DNA of 64,000 bases from Linum tenue (GCA_946122785.1 CAMGYJ010000003.1:5270001-5334000), one strand, 5' to 3'; counted from the first letter of the stretch, positions 24,001 to 33,859 are shown. Notes: generated by a model from the sequence alone, not told the origin. Program-made: numbers and translations.

Positions 24001-24394
24001 AGATAAGCTCTTGCAGTGGGGGAAGATTACTGTTGCATCCTGTCCACTATGTGGGGGGGCTACTGAGACAAGGGAGCATCTGTTTGTGCATTGCCCTTAC
24101 ACACAACAGGTTGCTTCTGCTATTCGATTTAATTTGTCTCAATTTAGTAATTGGGAAGACATGTTGAATGGGATGGTGGGTACAGTTAGCAGAGATTCAA
24201 AGCTGGGACATTGGCATGCGATGCTTTGGTGCTTTCTGTTATCTTTTGTGTGGAAAGAACGATGTGCTGTGATTCATGGTTCGGCTTGTAAACCTTCTGC
24301 TAAGCTAGCTGAACTTCTACAAGAAGAGGTGCGGTTCATAGTTGCTGGTCGTCAGGAGTTGCAGGTGGAATTGGAGGGGCTGGGTTATATATGA
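21038..24394 (+). CDS. LINE ORF2: endonuclease and reverse transcriptase
   Basis: This 1118-residue protein nicks target DNA and copies element RNA at the nick. Residues 1-220 form an AP-type endonuclease with FWNVRGFNK, LETRIQ, GGDFNTV and FTDHCG. The reverse transcriptase lies at about 480-750, with NFRPISCVNILYKIVAK, GRNIMDNILLAQEL, IKVDIMKAFDSVNW, GVRQGDPLSPYLF and the catalytic FADDILVF. A zf-RVT element (CPLCGGATETREHLFVHC) is near the C-terminus. There is no RNase H domain, unlike the LINE fragment at 3.7 kb. All catalytic motifs look intact. The start was chosen because ATG overlaps the ORF1 stop and is followed directly by the endonuclease core. Confidence 0.92.
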   Translation: MIILFWNVRGFNKTSKQRDLMQVLRRNKVDVVAVLETRIQKEKADKAVEEVFQGWERCLNFVDSALGRVWLFWDPAIKLRVLKPGKNYVHCLVEDVDKRSFFLTAVYAANDEVERKATYAEIARVRVDGYPWIVGGDFNTVRGPGETSNLSSVTQSMSDFNDWIEEMELLDYRMTGPQFTWTNRQLNNPIAKKLDRALVNVKWIETYKDCAMEVFPAGFTDHCGVQVCTAATVTSYPKPFKYFEFWAEHPLFLDVVEAAWAVEVEGTPMQIVQGKLKEVKKALRKFNKEIYGELQKQVEEAAEDFKTAQVLALSDPTSKHFEDVKVSKQKLDQVHVAYNSFCWQKSRVSWLTVGDMSSAFFHQAVKIRNSKRAIRKLVTEDGVELTQSDQIIEEAISYYKRLLGTVNQDIKPQKEVIDQLIHNKLSEADCTFLNRPILPAEVREAVFAMSPQRAPGPDGFSAGFYRRTWHIVGSDVTRGVLSFFHTGAMPSGVNSTAVSLLPKVPNAETLKNFRPISCVNILYKIVAKILAKRLREVLPIVISGTQSAFIKGRNIMDNILLAQELVSGYHRKDLSSRCAIKVDIMKAFDSVNWSYLFLVMNSMGFPNQFMKWIKGCLQTAHYSINVNGSLCGFFRARKGVRQGDPLSPYLFTIAMEGLSSLLMKAGQSGAVPFHPLCRKISLNHICFADDILVFTVGSAQAILQVKTILQQFYQMSGLNSNPAKCEIYFGGESVTYKKNALSLSGFQEGQLPVRYLGLPLITGKLSSKEIDTLVDKITKRMKSWRAKKLTYAGRLQLLNSVLLGIVNYWMQLFVLPKLVFKRIQKVCSQFLWHGVTEGRAKIAWKSIALPKKEGGLGVKDLVSWNHACSVRLLWLFLLRSGTLWVAWMYAYKCKQGSLWTMKLSYSSSWAWRRLLKLRGLVQTWLHQRNDDIYWGATLMKKYSVRLVWETLCTREPEVQWYGLVWCKPCPLRYNFLTWLITRNSITTRDKLLQWGKITVASCPLCGGATETREHLFVHCPYTQQVASAIRFNLSQFSNWEDMLNGMVGTVSRDSKLGHWHAMLWCFLLSFVWKERCAVIHGSACKPSAKLAELLQEEVRFIVAGRQELQVELEGLGYI

Positions 24395-24691
24395 ACTGTT
24401 AGTGAGCTGCTTTTCTTTCTGTTCTCATTTTCCTTACTGTAAGTAGTTTTGTGGTTTGGGCTGGGTAGGAAGTGATTGTGGCGATCGTAGTTTTGGCTTT
24501 GGGGTCCTTGTGACCCTGTTTCGTTGTATCGGTTTCGTTTTTGAGCAATAAAAGAGGCTGATTCAACGAGAAAAAAAATTATTTTATTTTCTCTTTTACT
24601 TAATTTTATATAATTTAAACATAATATTTAATTACATTTGCAATTGCAAGTTAATTGCATTGATGTAGGTGAATGAAATGAATGTGATGTG

Positions 24692-25280
24692 GAACGAACA
24701 AGGGATTGGTCTAGTGGTAATACCACTAGCCATGATCCTGGAGGTCTTAGGTTCGAGTCCCTTTAGTAGTACCTCATAACAAAAAAGTAACATATATCAC
24801 CCTCTCTTTTATTCAATTTATTTGTCAATTTCGTCCGTTTTATTTTTTTGCTTTTCTTTATCTATTTTAAAAAAAAATTAATTTGACATAGTTTTGGATT
24901 CTGTGTATCCGACTAAGCCTTAATGGCTTGTTTAAGTCCATTTGGTGGAGCTTAGTTGTCCTTCAGTGGGGACGCTTGTGTGTTTTGTTTGTTTTTTGTA
25001 GGGGCACGCAGAAGAGCTCCCGTTATCGGAGAGTCTTCCTCAGACAGGTGACTTGGCTCATGATCAGGATGGAACTATCGTGCAGGATGCTCAGAGCTCG
25101 GCTTCTCTCTGTAGTTGGGTTTCTTACTATTTTGTTCTCTGTTATCTCAATAGGGCTGCCCATCATGTGGCATAAAAGGCCCTCTCATCGGGAGTTCGAC
25201 TATTGGTCGACTCCCGCGCTCTTTTTATTTTCTATGTATGTCTGATTTTATAACAACTGACTTTGCGAAAAAAAAAAAAA
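24692..25280 (+). mobile_element. Chimeric retroposon: tRNA-like head and LINE-like tail
   Basis: The 17-bp GAAATGAATGTGATGTG flanks it (24675-24691 and 25281-25297), and it ends in poly(A), so it inserted by LINE machinery. The head has pol III promoter boxes: A box TGGTCTAGTGG (24707-24717) and B box GGTTCGAGTCC (24750-24760). The distal part, about 25065-25200, resembles the end of a LINE RNase H domain (YLNRAAHHVAH, compare SNRVAHLVARKAL in the LINE at 5.4 kb) with frame changes. It is either a SINE with a LINE-derived tail or a one-off template-switch product. Confidence 0.7.
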
Positions 25281-25380
25281 GAAATGAATGTGATGTGATG
25301 TGGATTGCAAACAATTTAAGTTAACAATTAAAAACACAAATACAATTTCTTTTTCAATTGCATTGATGGAGATGCTCTTA

Positions 25381-27986
25381 GATTGCATAACTTTCCACAT
25401 CAGTAAAATTGGAGTTGCAATTACAAAAACCCTATCCACGTCGTCATAATGCAATCGGGAAAGAGTGGGCGATGAAGATGCTCTACACCTCCCTTGTTTA
25501 TAGGAATTCTGTGTGCTAAAAGGTAAGCAATTAAGGTTTCAATCATTGATGTTTTGGGAATGGGATTGTATATGTTGTCTATGTCCAATATTTTCGAAGC
25601 TTTACTGATTTAGCCAGAGTGAATCTTCTTGCAGTGCAATTCAGGGGTGGAAATCGGTACGATATCGGTATCCTAATACCAAATACCGAAATCTCGAATA
25701 CTGAATTACTTCCTAAAGTCAATTCCAATCCCTAAATAATTTCGGTATCCCAATTCCAATCCCTAAATATTTCGGTATCTCAATCGCTATTTCGATATCC
25801 CGATCGGTATTATTGAATATGAAATTAATTACCTTTGCAATTAATAATTAAATACATAAATTAGATTTTATTGTTTAGTTTAGGGGGAAAAGACTAAGCA
25901 AAGAGTCTTGAATTATGATATTATTAAGGAGAATGCAGGAGAGGAGACATCTCAAGTTCTTGTCATTGATAATCTTTAATTTGATGATTGGAGGTTGAGA
26001 GAGGACTATTAATAGTGATGGAATGATCTGTGTATAATTAAATGACACTCTTGGTGGTTGAGGGCCATGTAGTAGTGAATGAGAGAGTTTAGTTGAGAGG
26101 ATAAAATACACATTAGCTTATATTTCGGTATTGATTGGTATTTCGGTATATACCGATCCCAATTCTGTAATCCCTAATATCGAATAACAATTAAAATTCA
26201 ATCACAATCCCAAAAAATAATACGTGTATTCGGTAATACCAAAATATAGACAAATTCGGTACGTTATTCGGTATATCTCAAATACCGGTAACAAACTTCC
26301 TGGCCTAAGTGCATGCATATATTATACTGGGATCTGAGCAATGTGACAGTGAAAGTTGGATGGATTAAATGTACTTACCCCACTTGGTTAACTTATATTT
26401 TCAAGTTACAATAAGTCTATAACAAAATGTTGAATATTTCGATAAGGACAAGAAGACTCAACAAAAGTTGAGTTTAGCTCGAATAAGGAATGGATATTAT
26501 GTAGGGCCAGATAGCGATTAGAGATATCAATCAAAATCGTGATTGCAGGTATTCAAACGTCCTTAATTCAGACAACGCGAGTAATTTTCATTTTGATTTA
26601 GTATGAAATGGATATAATTTAACGGATAAGGAGTTTGATGGGGATGAGACGAGTTAGCATACCCGTTCGAATATGCAAGAATATTTTTCAACATATAAAA
26701 AATAAAGAGATAATATCCTAACCTCATAATGACAAGAAATGCAATTGAAAATAGAGCTAAATGTAATTGAGTAGATGTTTGTGAGTCGGAAATTATGATT
26801 TGGATAGTATTGTATTTTGATTTATCAATTGTTGGATGTTTTAGGATTATATACTTTGAATTCGAATTAATAATAATTTTATCTTTGTTGGTTTCATGAT
26901 TTATTAGGTCATTTTAGTGTTATAGTTAAATATCAACATGTCATATTTTAGGCATAGTAATATTTTGAATATATGGATGTGTATTATCCATGTAAAACCT
27001 CCTCATATGATTATGGAGTGGGTAGGAGCTTGTATACTTGAAATGATGATGTGGATAATTTAGGAAAGCCTACACCATTGACTAGAATTAAAAATTAGAA
27101 TGAAGAAAAAGAAAAAGCCAAGGACTGAAAAGGGTTGACACAGGTCCAGTGGGTTTTAACTGAGTCCAACAAGAGCAACCTGTAAAGGCCAATCTTAGAA
27201 AGGGTCTAACTACTATATAGTTACTAGGACGGGCCACTATGTAGAAGAACAAATGGATCTAAGATTGAAGATGCAGTTGTTGTTACTTTAATGGGCTTTG
27301 TTGTTCGTAGTCTGGATCCTCTATGGGTTCGGTCACAAACTTACAATGCCGATAAAGGTAGAGATAGGACACGATACGATCTACGTAGAATTGAATTTAC
27401 CGAATTGATATTTGAACTGAATCGAATATATTTTGATTCGGTTTCGATCTTTCAAATCATCTTAAACATGAATAGAAAGTAAAACGAAATTGAATTTGGA
27501 CCTGACCAAATAAATCAAACATAATATGGATCTATTTTTTATTCGCAAATTTTCTTTAATTTTGATTCAATCTTATCTCGATTTGTTCCGGTTCTAAACC
27601 AAATCGACCTCTACTTGTTCCTCGCTATCTATCCCAATTTACCTATGCCATGATCAGTCAAAATACCACAGAGAATGAGACGAGAACAGTCCTCTGAATC
27701 CATACGCTAGGATTCATCACTAAGGAACGTCAAAAGTAACAGCAAATTAAATTTAGAGTCAAGGTCAGCGGCGAATTCAGGATAGGGTAGAGCACTGAGC
27801 CACATTTGAAAAGAGATAGAAAGGACTGGGCCGTAATCTGACAAGAACATAAACGAATACCTAAAACCGGAAATTTACAAGGACTATATTAGCTCCACAT
27901 CTAGGGCTGGGCTGGGCCGGGCCGTGCCCCGGGGGTAATTGCAATCCTTACGAAACAAGAATCTAATACTCTTCTTGAACCAGCAG
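25381..27986. other. Gene-free spacer with two possible MITEs
   Basis: 25651-26303 begins CAGGGGTGGAAATCGGTACG and is full of TCGGTAT words, ending near ACTTCCTG. It looks like a hAT MITE, but I find no matching target duplication. 27357-27615 has facing GTAGAGATAGG and CGACCTCTAC ends, possibly another small MITE. No coding sequence is supported. Confidence 0.35.
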
Positions 27987-28300
27987 GTATCATCGAAGGA
28001 GCTTGAAGTGCTGTACGTAGAGTCGAACACCTTCATGATGGCTTCACACTTATTCTGGGCCCTGTGGGCGCTGATACAGGTGAGAGCTTCTGATGGAGAC
28101 CTACGTGAATCTTGCAAGTGATTTGGCCCATGCACACACCACCCGGTCTTGTTTCTAACTTTTTCCTGCAGGCAAAGATGTCGCCAATCGATTTCGATTA
28201 CCTAGGCTACTTCTTCCTGCGTTACAACGACTACAAATCGAAGAAGGAAGCGAACTGTTCGTTGGCCCGATCTTACCTCTCAGGATTGCGCGAATCCTAG
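27987..28300 (+). pseudogene. Choline/ethanolamine kinase, last two exons only
   Basis: The intact kinase phosphorylates choline or ethanolamine, the first step of the CDP-base pathway to phosphatidylcholine and phosphatidylethanolamine. Exon A is 27987-28079 (ELEVLYVESNTFMMASHLFW, then ALWALIQ). Exon B is 28172-28300 (AKMSPIDFDYLGYFFLRYND, ending SGLRES). The acceptor CAG, donor GTGAGA and acceptor CTGCAG are all in place and the phase is 0. These match the C-terminus of plant choline kinases. The catalytic N-terminal exons are not found upstream, where the sequence is MITE-like. A 3' UTR follows, with AATAAATAG near 28570. It is probably a truncated copy or captured fragment. Distant upstream exons beyond my recognition are possible. 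Confidence 0.75.
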
Positions 28301-28718
28301 TTTCTTGTTTCGACGGCATTTCATTTTGTACTCCAACAAGAATGCTAGTCAGGGAGGGAAGTATGGTCTGCGTGCTAGACTGCTAGTGCCGTTAGATTGT
28401 TGTTTGTGAAATATTGATTTTGTTTGCAGTCAAAGGAAGAAGATAATACCCAGGACAAGCACAACTGGAACGTGAAAGGCAAGGGCAGCTTCATATTGTT
28501 GTTGTGTTCAAAGTTTGGCCTGTTTGCTCCCCCTCTGCTACTGCAAAGTTCCCAACTCTGTGTTGTTCCTAATAAATAGCTCTGTATTTTATTTTCCCTT
28601 TTAACAAGTGGTTGAATTATTTTTATTTATAAGATCAAAAGTATGTCATCGCCTATTGACGATTATTTGTATAATGATAACAATTCTTGAATGAAACTAC
28701 TAGAAATGTTAGTCGTCC

Positions 28719-29111
28719 GGGATCGGTAGCATGCTAAGTTGCTAACCCTTGTATGGGTTGGCAGAATGACAACCCCTATTAATTATAGGTTTTTAAGGCA
28801 ATTAATTTGTGTTGCATTTAATAATCTGTATGAATTAAAAACACATATTAATTACTTTCCTTTTTTCAGTGCACTGGTAGTTGTATCAGTGCACTGGTAT
28901 ACTGAACTCATATTAATTACGTTCCTTTTTTTGGAACTACCATTGCAGTGATACAACTACCAGTGCACTGAAAAAAGGAAAGTAATTAATATGTGTTTTT
29001 AATTCATACAGATTATTAAATGCAACACAAATTAATTGCCTTAAAAACCTATAATTAATAGGGGTTGTCATTCTGCCAACCCTTTTATGGGTAGGCATGC
29101 TATCTCATCCC
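28719..29111. mobile_element. Foldback MULE-type MITE with two identical 134-bp arms
   Basis: The 9-bp TAGTCGTCC occurs at 28710-28718 and 29112-29120, the size expected for Mutator-like transposases. Ends are GGGATCGGTAGCATGC and, from the right, GGGATGAGATAGCATGC. The arms 28755-28888 and 28949-29082 are reverse complements over all 134 positions, with no gap or mismatch. The 60-base loop (28889-28948) is unrelated, apart from an echo of GTGCACTGGTA. The outer 30-odd bases of each end are only partly complementary. No coding sequence. Confidence 0.92.
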
Positions 29112-29440
29112 TAGTCGTCCCTAAAATTGTATTAAGTGGACGACGAATACGTTGAAGATGAGATGTCATTAATTGACACGTCTTAACACTGATAGTTCGA
29201 TAGTTCACTCTCTTCCTAGCACGGTGACAGGCGATATTATGAGGAGAGACCCATGAGAGACTAGTACACATATAATAAGTAACAATACCGTTGTATCCGA
29301 TCGACCTGGAAGGCCAGGTATATATATATATACTAACAATAACTAGGAATTTTTTCAGAAATAACACCTTTTAAATTTTTTTTACAAAAATAGCACCCAA
29401 CCGAAAATATTTACAAAAATAGTACCCTTTTTATGGACCA

Positions 29441-29805
29441 CACCTCCAAGGTGCGTTTTATATATAAACGCACCTCCAAGATGCGTTTTATATATAAACC
29501 GCACCTCCAAGGTGCGTTTTATATATAAACCGCACCTCTAAGGTGCGGTTTATTATCCTGGGCCAAAACCGCATCTTGGCCATACGGTTTCACGTCTGAC
29601 CTACAGAAACCGCGTGGCCGAGGTGCGGTTTTGGCCTGACCTAGCAAAACCGCATCCCCAAGGTGCGGTTTTGCCACACAAACCGCACCCCCCAGTGCGG
29701 TTTGTGTGTCAATTATTTTCCGACACCAGACATATAGCCATGCAGAATAACATACGTGGGGCTGCATGGCAGACGAAAACCGCACCTTAGAGGTGCAGTT
29801 TTCAT
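29441..29805. repeat. Cluster of short hairpins built on CCGCACCT..AGGTGCGG
   Basis: From 29446 to 29550 a unit of about 32 bases (CGCACCTCCAAGGTGCG plus TTTTATATATAAAC) repeats in tandem. Each unit is itself a palindrome. Single variants follow at about 29590-29790. The cluster lies just upstream of the TATA box of the MULE-like ORF. It may be transposase or host-factor sites, or a small-RNA source. Confidence 0.7.
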
Positions 29806-29817
29806 CGGTGATTTTTT

Positions 29818-30011
29818 CTATAAAAGACTGCCCGAAAAACCTCTTCTCTTCACACCTCTCCTTCTCCCTTTTCAATTTTTTGTTGTAGCTCTATATTTCT
29901 TTAGTGTTTTTGCGATTAACGTTAACTCGTAAGTTTATTTTGTATTACTTTTTATTGTTATTTGTGATTTGTGATTTTTATGATATTAACTGAACTACGA
30001 TTTTTTTGCAG
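29818..30011 (+). promoter_or_regulatory. TATA box, leader and leader intron of the MULE-like ORF
   Basis: CTATAAAAG at about 29818-29826 is followed by a CT-rich leader. An apparent intron runs from GT at 29929 (CTCGTAAGTTT) to TTTTTTTGCAG at 30011, immediately before the ATG. Confidence 0.55.
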
Positions 30012-30542
30012 ATGGCATTCCAAAAGTTCATGTCTGGCTTACGGTGGAATGGTTACACGGAAGAGACCGGAAAGGGGGTCACCTACGTCGGTGGCAATTT
30101 TCAGAAAATAAAGGTCTCTACCAGACCGCTGCTTGAAGACCTCCATCAAATGTGCACTAACGTTACTTGCATGGATGGCACGAGAAGAGTTGGTCGTATG
30201 GTGTACCGATATCCAAACAGAGAAAGTGGGTCATTGTGGCATGAGGAATATCTCATAACCACTCAGGATGAAGTAGATTCCATGCTCGAATTCTTGAGGT
30301 CCAACAATCTTTCCAAAGCCGAGATGTTCGTTTACACCGAGGCGGCCGTTGGCGTTGGAGGTCATTCTGGACACGGTCAAACATCTGGTATCCATGGTGG
30401 AGGTGAATTATATGGCGATCATCCCTACCAAAGTTATCATGATCCTCATTCCTATTTTCAGTACCAAAATTGGACGATGAACATTGCGCCGCCGACCTCC
30501 CTCACAGATTTTAGAGACGCATTGCACAATTGCCCGATATGA
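30012..30542 (+). CDS. MULE-like N-terminal domain protein, truncated and fused to antisense PMD sequence
   Basis: The ATG at 30012 follows the predicted leader intron. The protein has 176 residues. Residues 1-115 resemble the N-terminal domain of plant Mutator-like transposases (RRVGRMVYRYPNRESG, then a DEVDSMLEFLRSNN helix and AEMFVYTE). A Gly/His-rich stretch follows (GVGGHSGHGQTSGIHGGG). The last 26 residues are encoded by DNA that, read on the other strand, is a plant mobile domain exon (30466-30533, also present at 30976-31043). No zinc finger or DDE transposase domain follows. It is either a fossil or a repurposed short protein. Confidence 0.6.
   Translation: MAFQKFMSGLRWNGYTEETGKGVTYVGGNFQKIKVSTRPLLEDLHQMCTNVTCMDGTRRVGRMVYRYPNRESGSLWHEEYLITTQDEVDSMLEFLRSNNLSKAEMFVYTEAAVGVGGHSGHGQTSGIHGGGELYGDHPYQSYHDPHSYFQYQNWTMNIAPPTSLTDFRDALHNCPI
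30466..30533. repeat. Copy 1 of a 68-bp duplicated PMD segment
   Basis: It is nearly identical to 30976-31043 (starts GAACGATGAACATTGCGCC there, GGACGATGAACATTGCGCC here). The copy at 31 kb sits in the PMD exon; this copy ends the MULE-like ORF. Confidence 0.85.
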
Positions 30543-31280
30543 CCGTGGAATTGCTGGAGATGCCAATGAACAATGTTCTCCGGGTATGGATCGAAGACGA
30601 TCTATAAGAAAGAAATGAGTAACTTAAGTTTATCAGAATTGGAAAAATACATGTACTCCATGAAAAAAAATATATAAATGGATCGAAGTATAGAAGTTAC
30701 CTCTCCTTCCCAAAGTCGCTCAAACCTCCTCCGATACTTGACCAACTTGTGTTGGGCAAGGTTGTCGCATGTTGTGTGTCTAAGCCACCTTATTAATAAG
30801 ACAATAATGAAATTATAATAAGCTAAAACACAAGGGAAAGTGTGTTATGAAAAACATAATGGGGTATGAGAAGTTTATCTTGTACCATAAGCTTCACCTC
30901 TTAGGGGATGATCGATTGGCCAATCCCTGTCGGGAAGTTGGACCGGTGCAATCCATGGCATATGCTCCCAATCCCAAAATTGAACGATGAACATTGCGCC
31001 GCCGACCTCCCTCACAGATTTTAGAGACGCATTGCACAAATTGTGGAAGATATTAGCTAGGCAAGCGGATGCCCAGCTAATCTCCCCCATCTCCTCCCAA
31101 CTACCGAGGATGATCCTAAGCCATCCAACATCCTAAATTAATTAACATAATAACATTCTAAATGAAAAATAATTTAAAGAGATACATACATATTATGGTA
31201 AAACAAACATACTAAATTAATTAACATAAATAACATTGTAAATGAATAATAATTTAAAGAGAAACATACATATTCAAATA

Positions 31281-31307
31281 CTAGCTTTTTACTCGGTCCG
31301 TTGGCCG
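31281..31307 (-). mobile_element. Helitron-type 3' terminus
   Basis: The minus strand reads a CGGCC-AACG-GACCG hairpin, a short spacer and CTAG, next to T. It is nearly the same sequence as the end at 55826, so the same family. The body would extend to the right, through the PMD intron region. Confidence 0.55.
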
Positions 31308-31534
31308 GAGAGATTTATTTTATAATTTATATGTTTAAATCATTTTGGATCTTCTAAATATTTTGTAACAGAGTTTGTACTATGTCTTTATTGAAATTTT
31401 CAATATTTAGTACATTCACTTGTGATGCTTCGGTTTTCTAATCATAAATTATGTCGATGTCACGTTCCATTTAGAACTTATGTCAAAATTTGTCAACTAA
31501 AACACTAATATTTAGCGTACGCCAACCTGAACCG

Positions 31535-31574
<40 letters not shown>

Positions 31575-33859
31575 GTTCAAGCTAGCGTGCGTCAGGAGTA
31601 CGCTATACTCTTGCGTTCATACTACCATACGACCATTGAGTTTTACTATTTAGACCCAAATTAACCGGAGTTTTTTGGGACATGATACTATACCCTAACC
31701 TCTAATAGGTGAACTCCAGTCCCTAATTCTGTAACCTCTAATTTATGCACATACTTCGTAATACCTATCTTTTATCGTATCTTGAGTAAAATAAAAAGTA
31801 TAGTATACCTTGATATTACATATACATGTATATATATGTGTGTATTAGACTCAAAATTATCTAGATATCTCGCTTTTACCCCCATAACCCCAGACAACCA
31901 TTGGGGTTGTCTATCGTTCGATATGTAATATATAAAGAGAGAAATACTAAGATCCTACTATTTATTTCTTATCCTCTCCCGCCGACCCCTTTATGGAGAA
32001 TAAAAGGGTAGGGATGACATGATCATAGCTCGATATGGTTTTATTATGTTCATCGTATCGGACATTATGTTTTTTTTTTGTTGCTTTTTTTTTTGTTGCT
32101 TCTTTTCATTCTACTTTAGCACCTATGGTTGTGATCAGAGGTATTTAACCCTCGAAAGGGATTTGGATTTTAGGTCCTTTGAAAATCCAATACACATTCA
32201 TGATCCTCGAGTTTGGACGAACTCTTGACCAATGTTGTAAAGATTAGGACTTTTTAGTGAAAAATTCTTAGTAAAGATACTTCATTATTGGATTTATTCA
32301 TCCATATTGAAACTTGACACACATCGTAGCCCTCATGATGACTAAATTCTCTAATCTCGGCTCATTTCCATTTTGGATGTTTTTCACTTATATATATTAA
32401 TAATTGACACACATCGTTGAATGTGTAATTTTCAAAGATTTTATCACTTATATATTAATAATTGATAAAGAGTGTCTCCAATACACACATATTTCAAGTG
32501 CATTTAAAATGTCTTATCATTTGAACAATATCAGTGGATTTCATTTGATTATTTGCATTAACATATTATCTTATACAATAAATATCAATTTGTGTTTCTC
32601 GAGTTTCGACGAACTGGCAACCAATTTTGAGAGTTGAGATTATTGGATAAAGATACTTGATTGCTGGATAAATATGTTTATCCCAATTGACTATCTTACT
32701 AAAAATTGCCAACCTTTATTTGGTAAATGCCTATGTTAGTAGTTGATAAAACGTGATGTTTATCGTAGATTCTCAACAAAGATTTTTCTAACCTTCACAT
32801 CTATTATTTTTCAAGGAATCTTGTGTCTCATCTTAGGGTATGAAGTCAAGGTTCGTCAACAATCATACTTAAGTCATTTTGAAAATTTTGATTTATAATC
32901 ATCGACGATAGCTCCAAATCTGAAAGAAAATTTCTCAGCATGCGACTTAGGACCTCAATAGAGCTTGCTCAATCAACATGATATAGAGAAAATATTATTA
33001 ATGTGAACTTAGTACACATTATCAAATTATTGCACATGCGAATCCTCTTCATTTGAGGAATTTAAGATAGAACATTATATGAATGAATAAGAAGTTTTTT
33101 TTTAAATAAATAACTGGAAGTACTCGATCAAGATTATACTCTCACATTTTTCTAAATAATAGTTGTTTTATTTTATAGATATATTGTACGAATAAGAGGT
33201 GTTTCATTGCAACAAAATATAAAGTAATATAGTTTACTTTTCAAAGGTAATTAAATGTCAAATGTTTATTTTCTCTCTTTTCATATATATTTTGGTTTAA
33301 TCGATTAAAACATAATTGTTTATGTGTATGTTTGTTTAATTTTTTCATCAAAATGTAACTTATCATTCAATTTTAGTAAAAATGAGTAGAAAATTTATTT
33401 TATAACGTTTAATCAGATATTTTTTATTTAAACAAATGTGATATATGTCACTTTCTGTTTTCTTATTTATATTTTGTTTATTTAACAAAAAATTATTATT
33501 TATGTGTTTGGTTAAGTTTTTCAACATGTAACTTATTATTAAAGACCAAAAATAATAAATGGATATACATCTTCTAAGAAACACATTCTTTTTGACAGAA
33601 AAAGGGGGGATCCGAGGATCTCTTAATACCCAATTTTCCCAGGGAATGGGAGGATATGATAATCTCTTAAATCCCCATTTCCTTAGACGTGCATCTATTT
33701 ATAAAGAGTCGAAGTAAGTGTCGTTATGTATTCGATTAAATTATTGAAAACAACCAACAAGATTAAAAATTCAACATAAATTTATTTTATATTCCACTAA
33801 ATACATTAGCAAAATAAAAGAAAGACAAATGATGAAGAATTATATGTACCGGGTGATCG
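31308..33859. other. AT-rich, no gene seen; CA/TA microsatellite
   Basis: A CA run then a TA run lies at about 31533-31575. Otherwise low-complexity AT-rich sequence, probably the body of the Helitron ending at 31281. Its 5' end was not found. Confidence 0.4.

Larger units (their letters stand above)
19660..24590 (+). mobile_element. Full-length two-ORF LINE (L1 type)
   Basis: It carries ORF1 (19695-21041), ORF2 (21038-24394), a roughly 175-base 3' UTR and a short A tract at about 24572. Both frames are open throughout, so it could be recent or still active. Flanks are A/T-rich and I could not fix the target duplication. The 5' end is estimated from the start of GC-richer sequence (TTTAGAGAGAGAAACG). 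Confidence 0.85.
19500..25377. mobile_element. Tourist-like (PIF/Harbinger) MITE split by two insertions
   Basis: The left end is GAGCATCCACATTGG. The right end, read inward, is GAGCATCTCCATCAATG. TTA lies on both sides (19497-19499 and 25378-25380), as expected for PIF/Harbinger elements. The element itself would be only a few hundred bases; the rest of this span is the full LINE and the tRNA/LINE chimera. Confidence 0.6.

Noticed and set aside
19660..24590. A target-site duplication for the full LINE
   Set aside because: Flanks share only A/T-rich words such as ATTATTTT, so any match could be chance.
24692..24775. A functional tRNA gene
   Set aside because: A and B boxes are present, but I cannot form a full cloverleaf with an acceptor stem, and the unit sits inside a TSD-flanked retroposon.
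29441..29560. CRISPR-like array
   Set aside because: Short regular repeats, but this is a plant nuclear locus; units are palindromic with no unique spacers.
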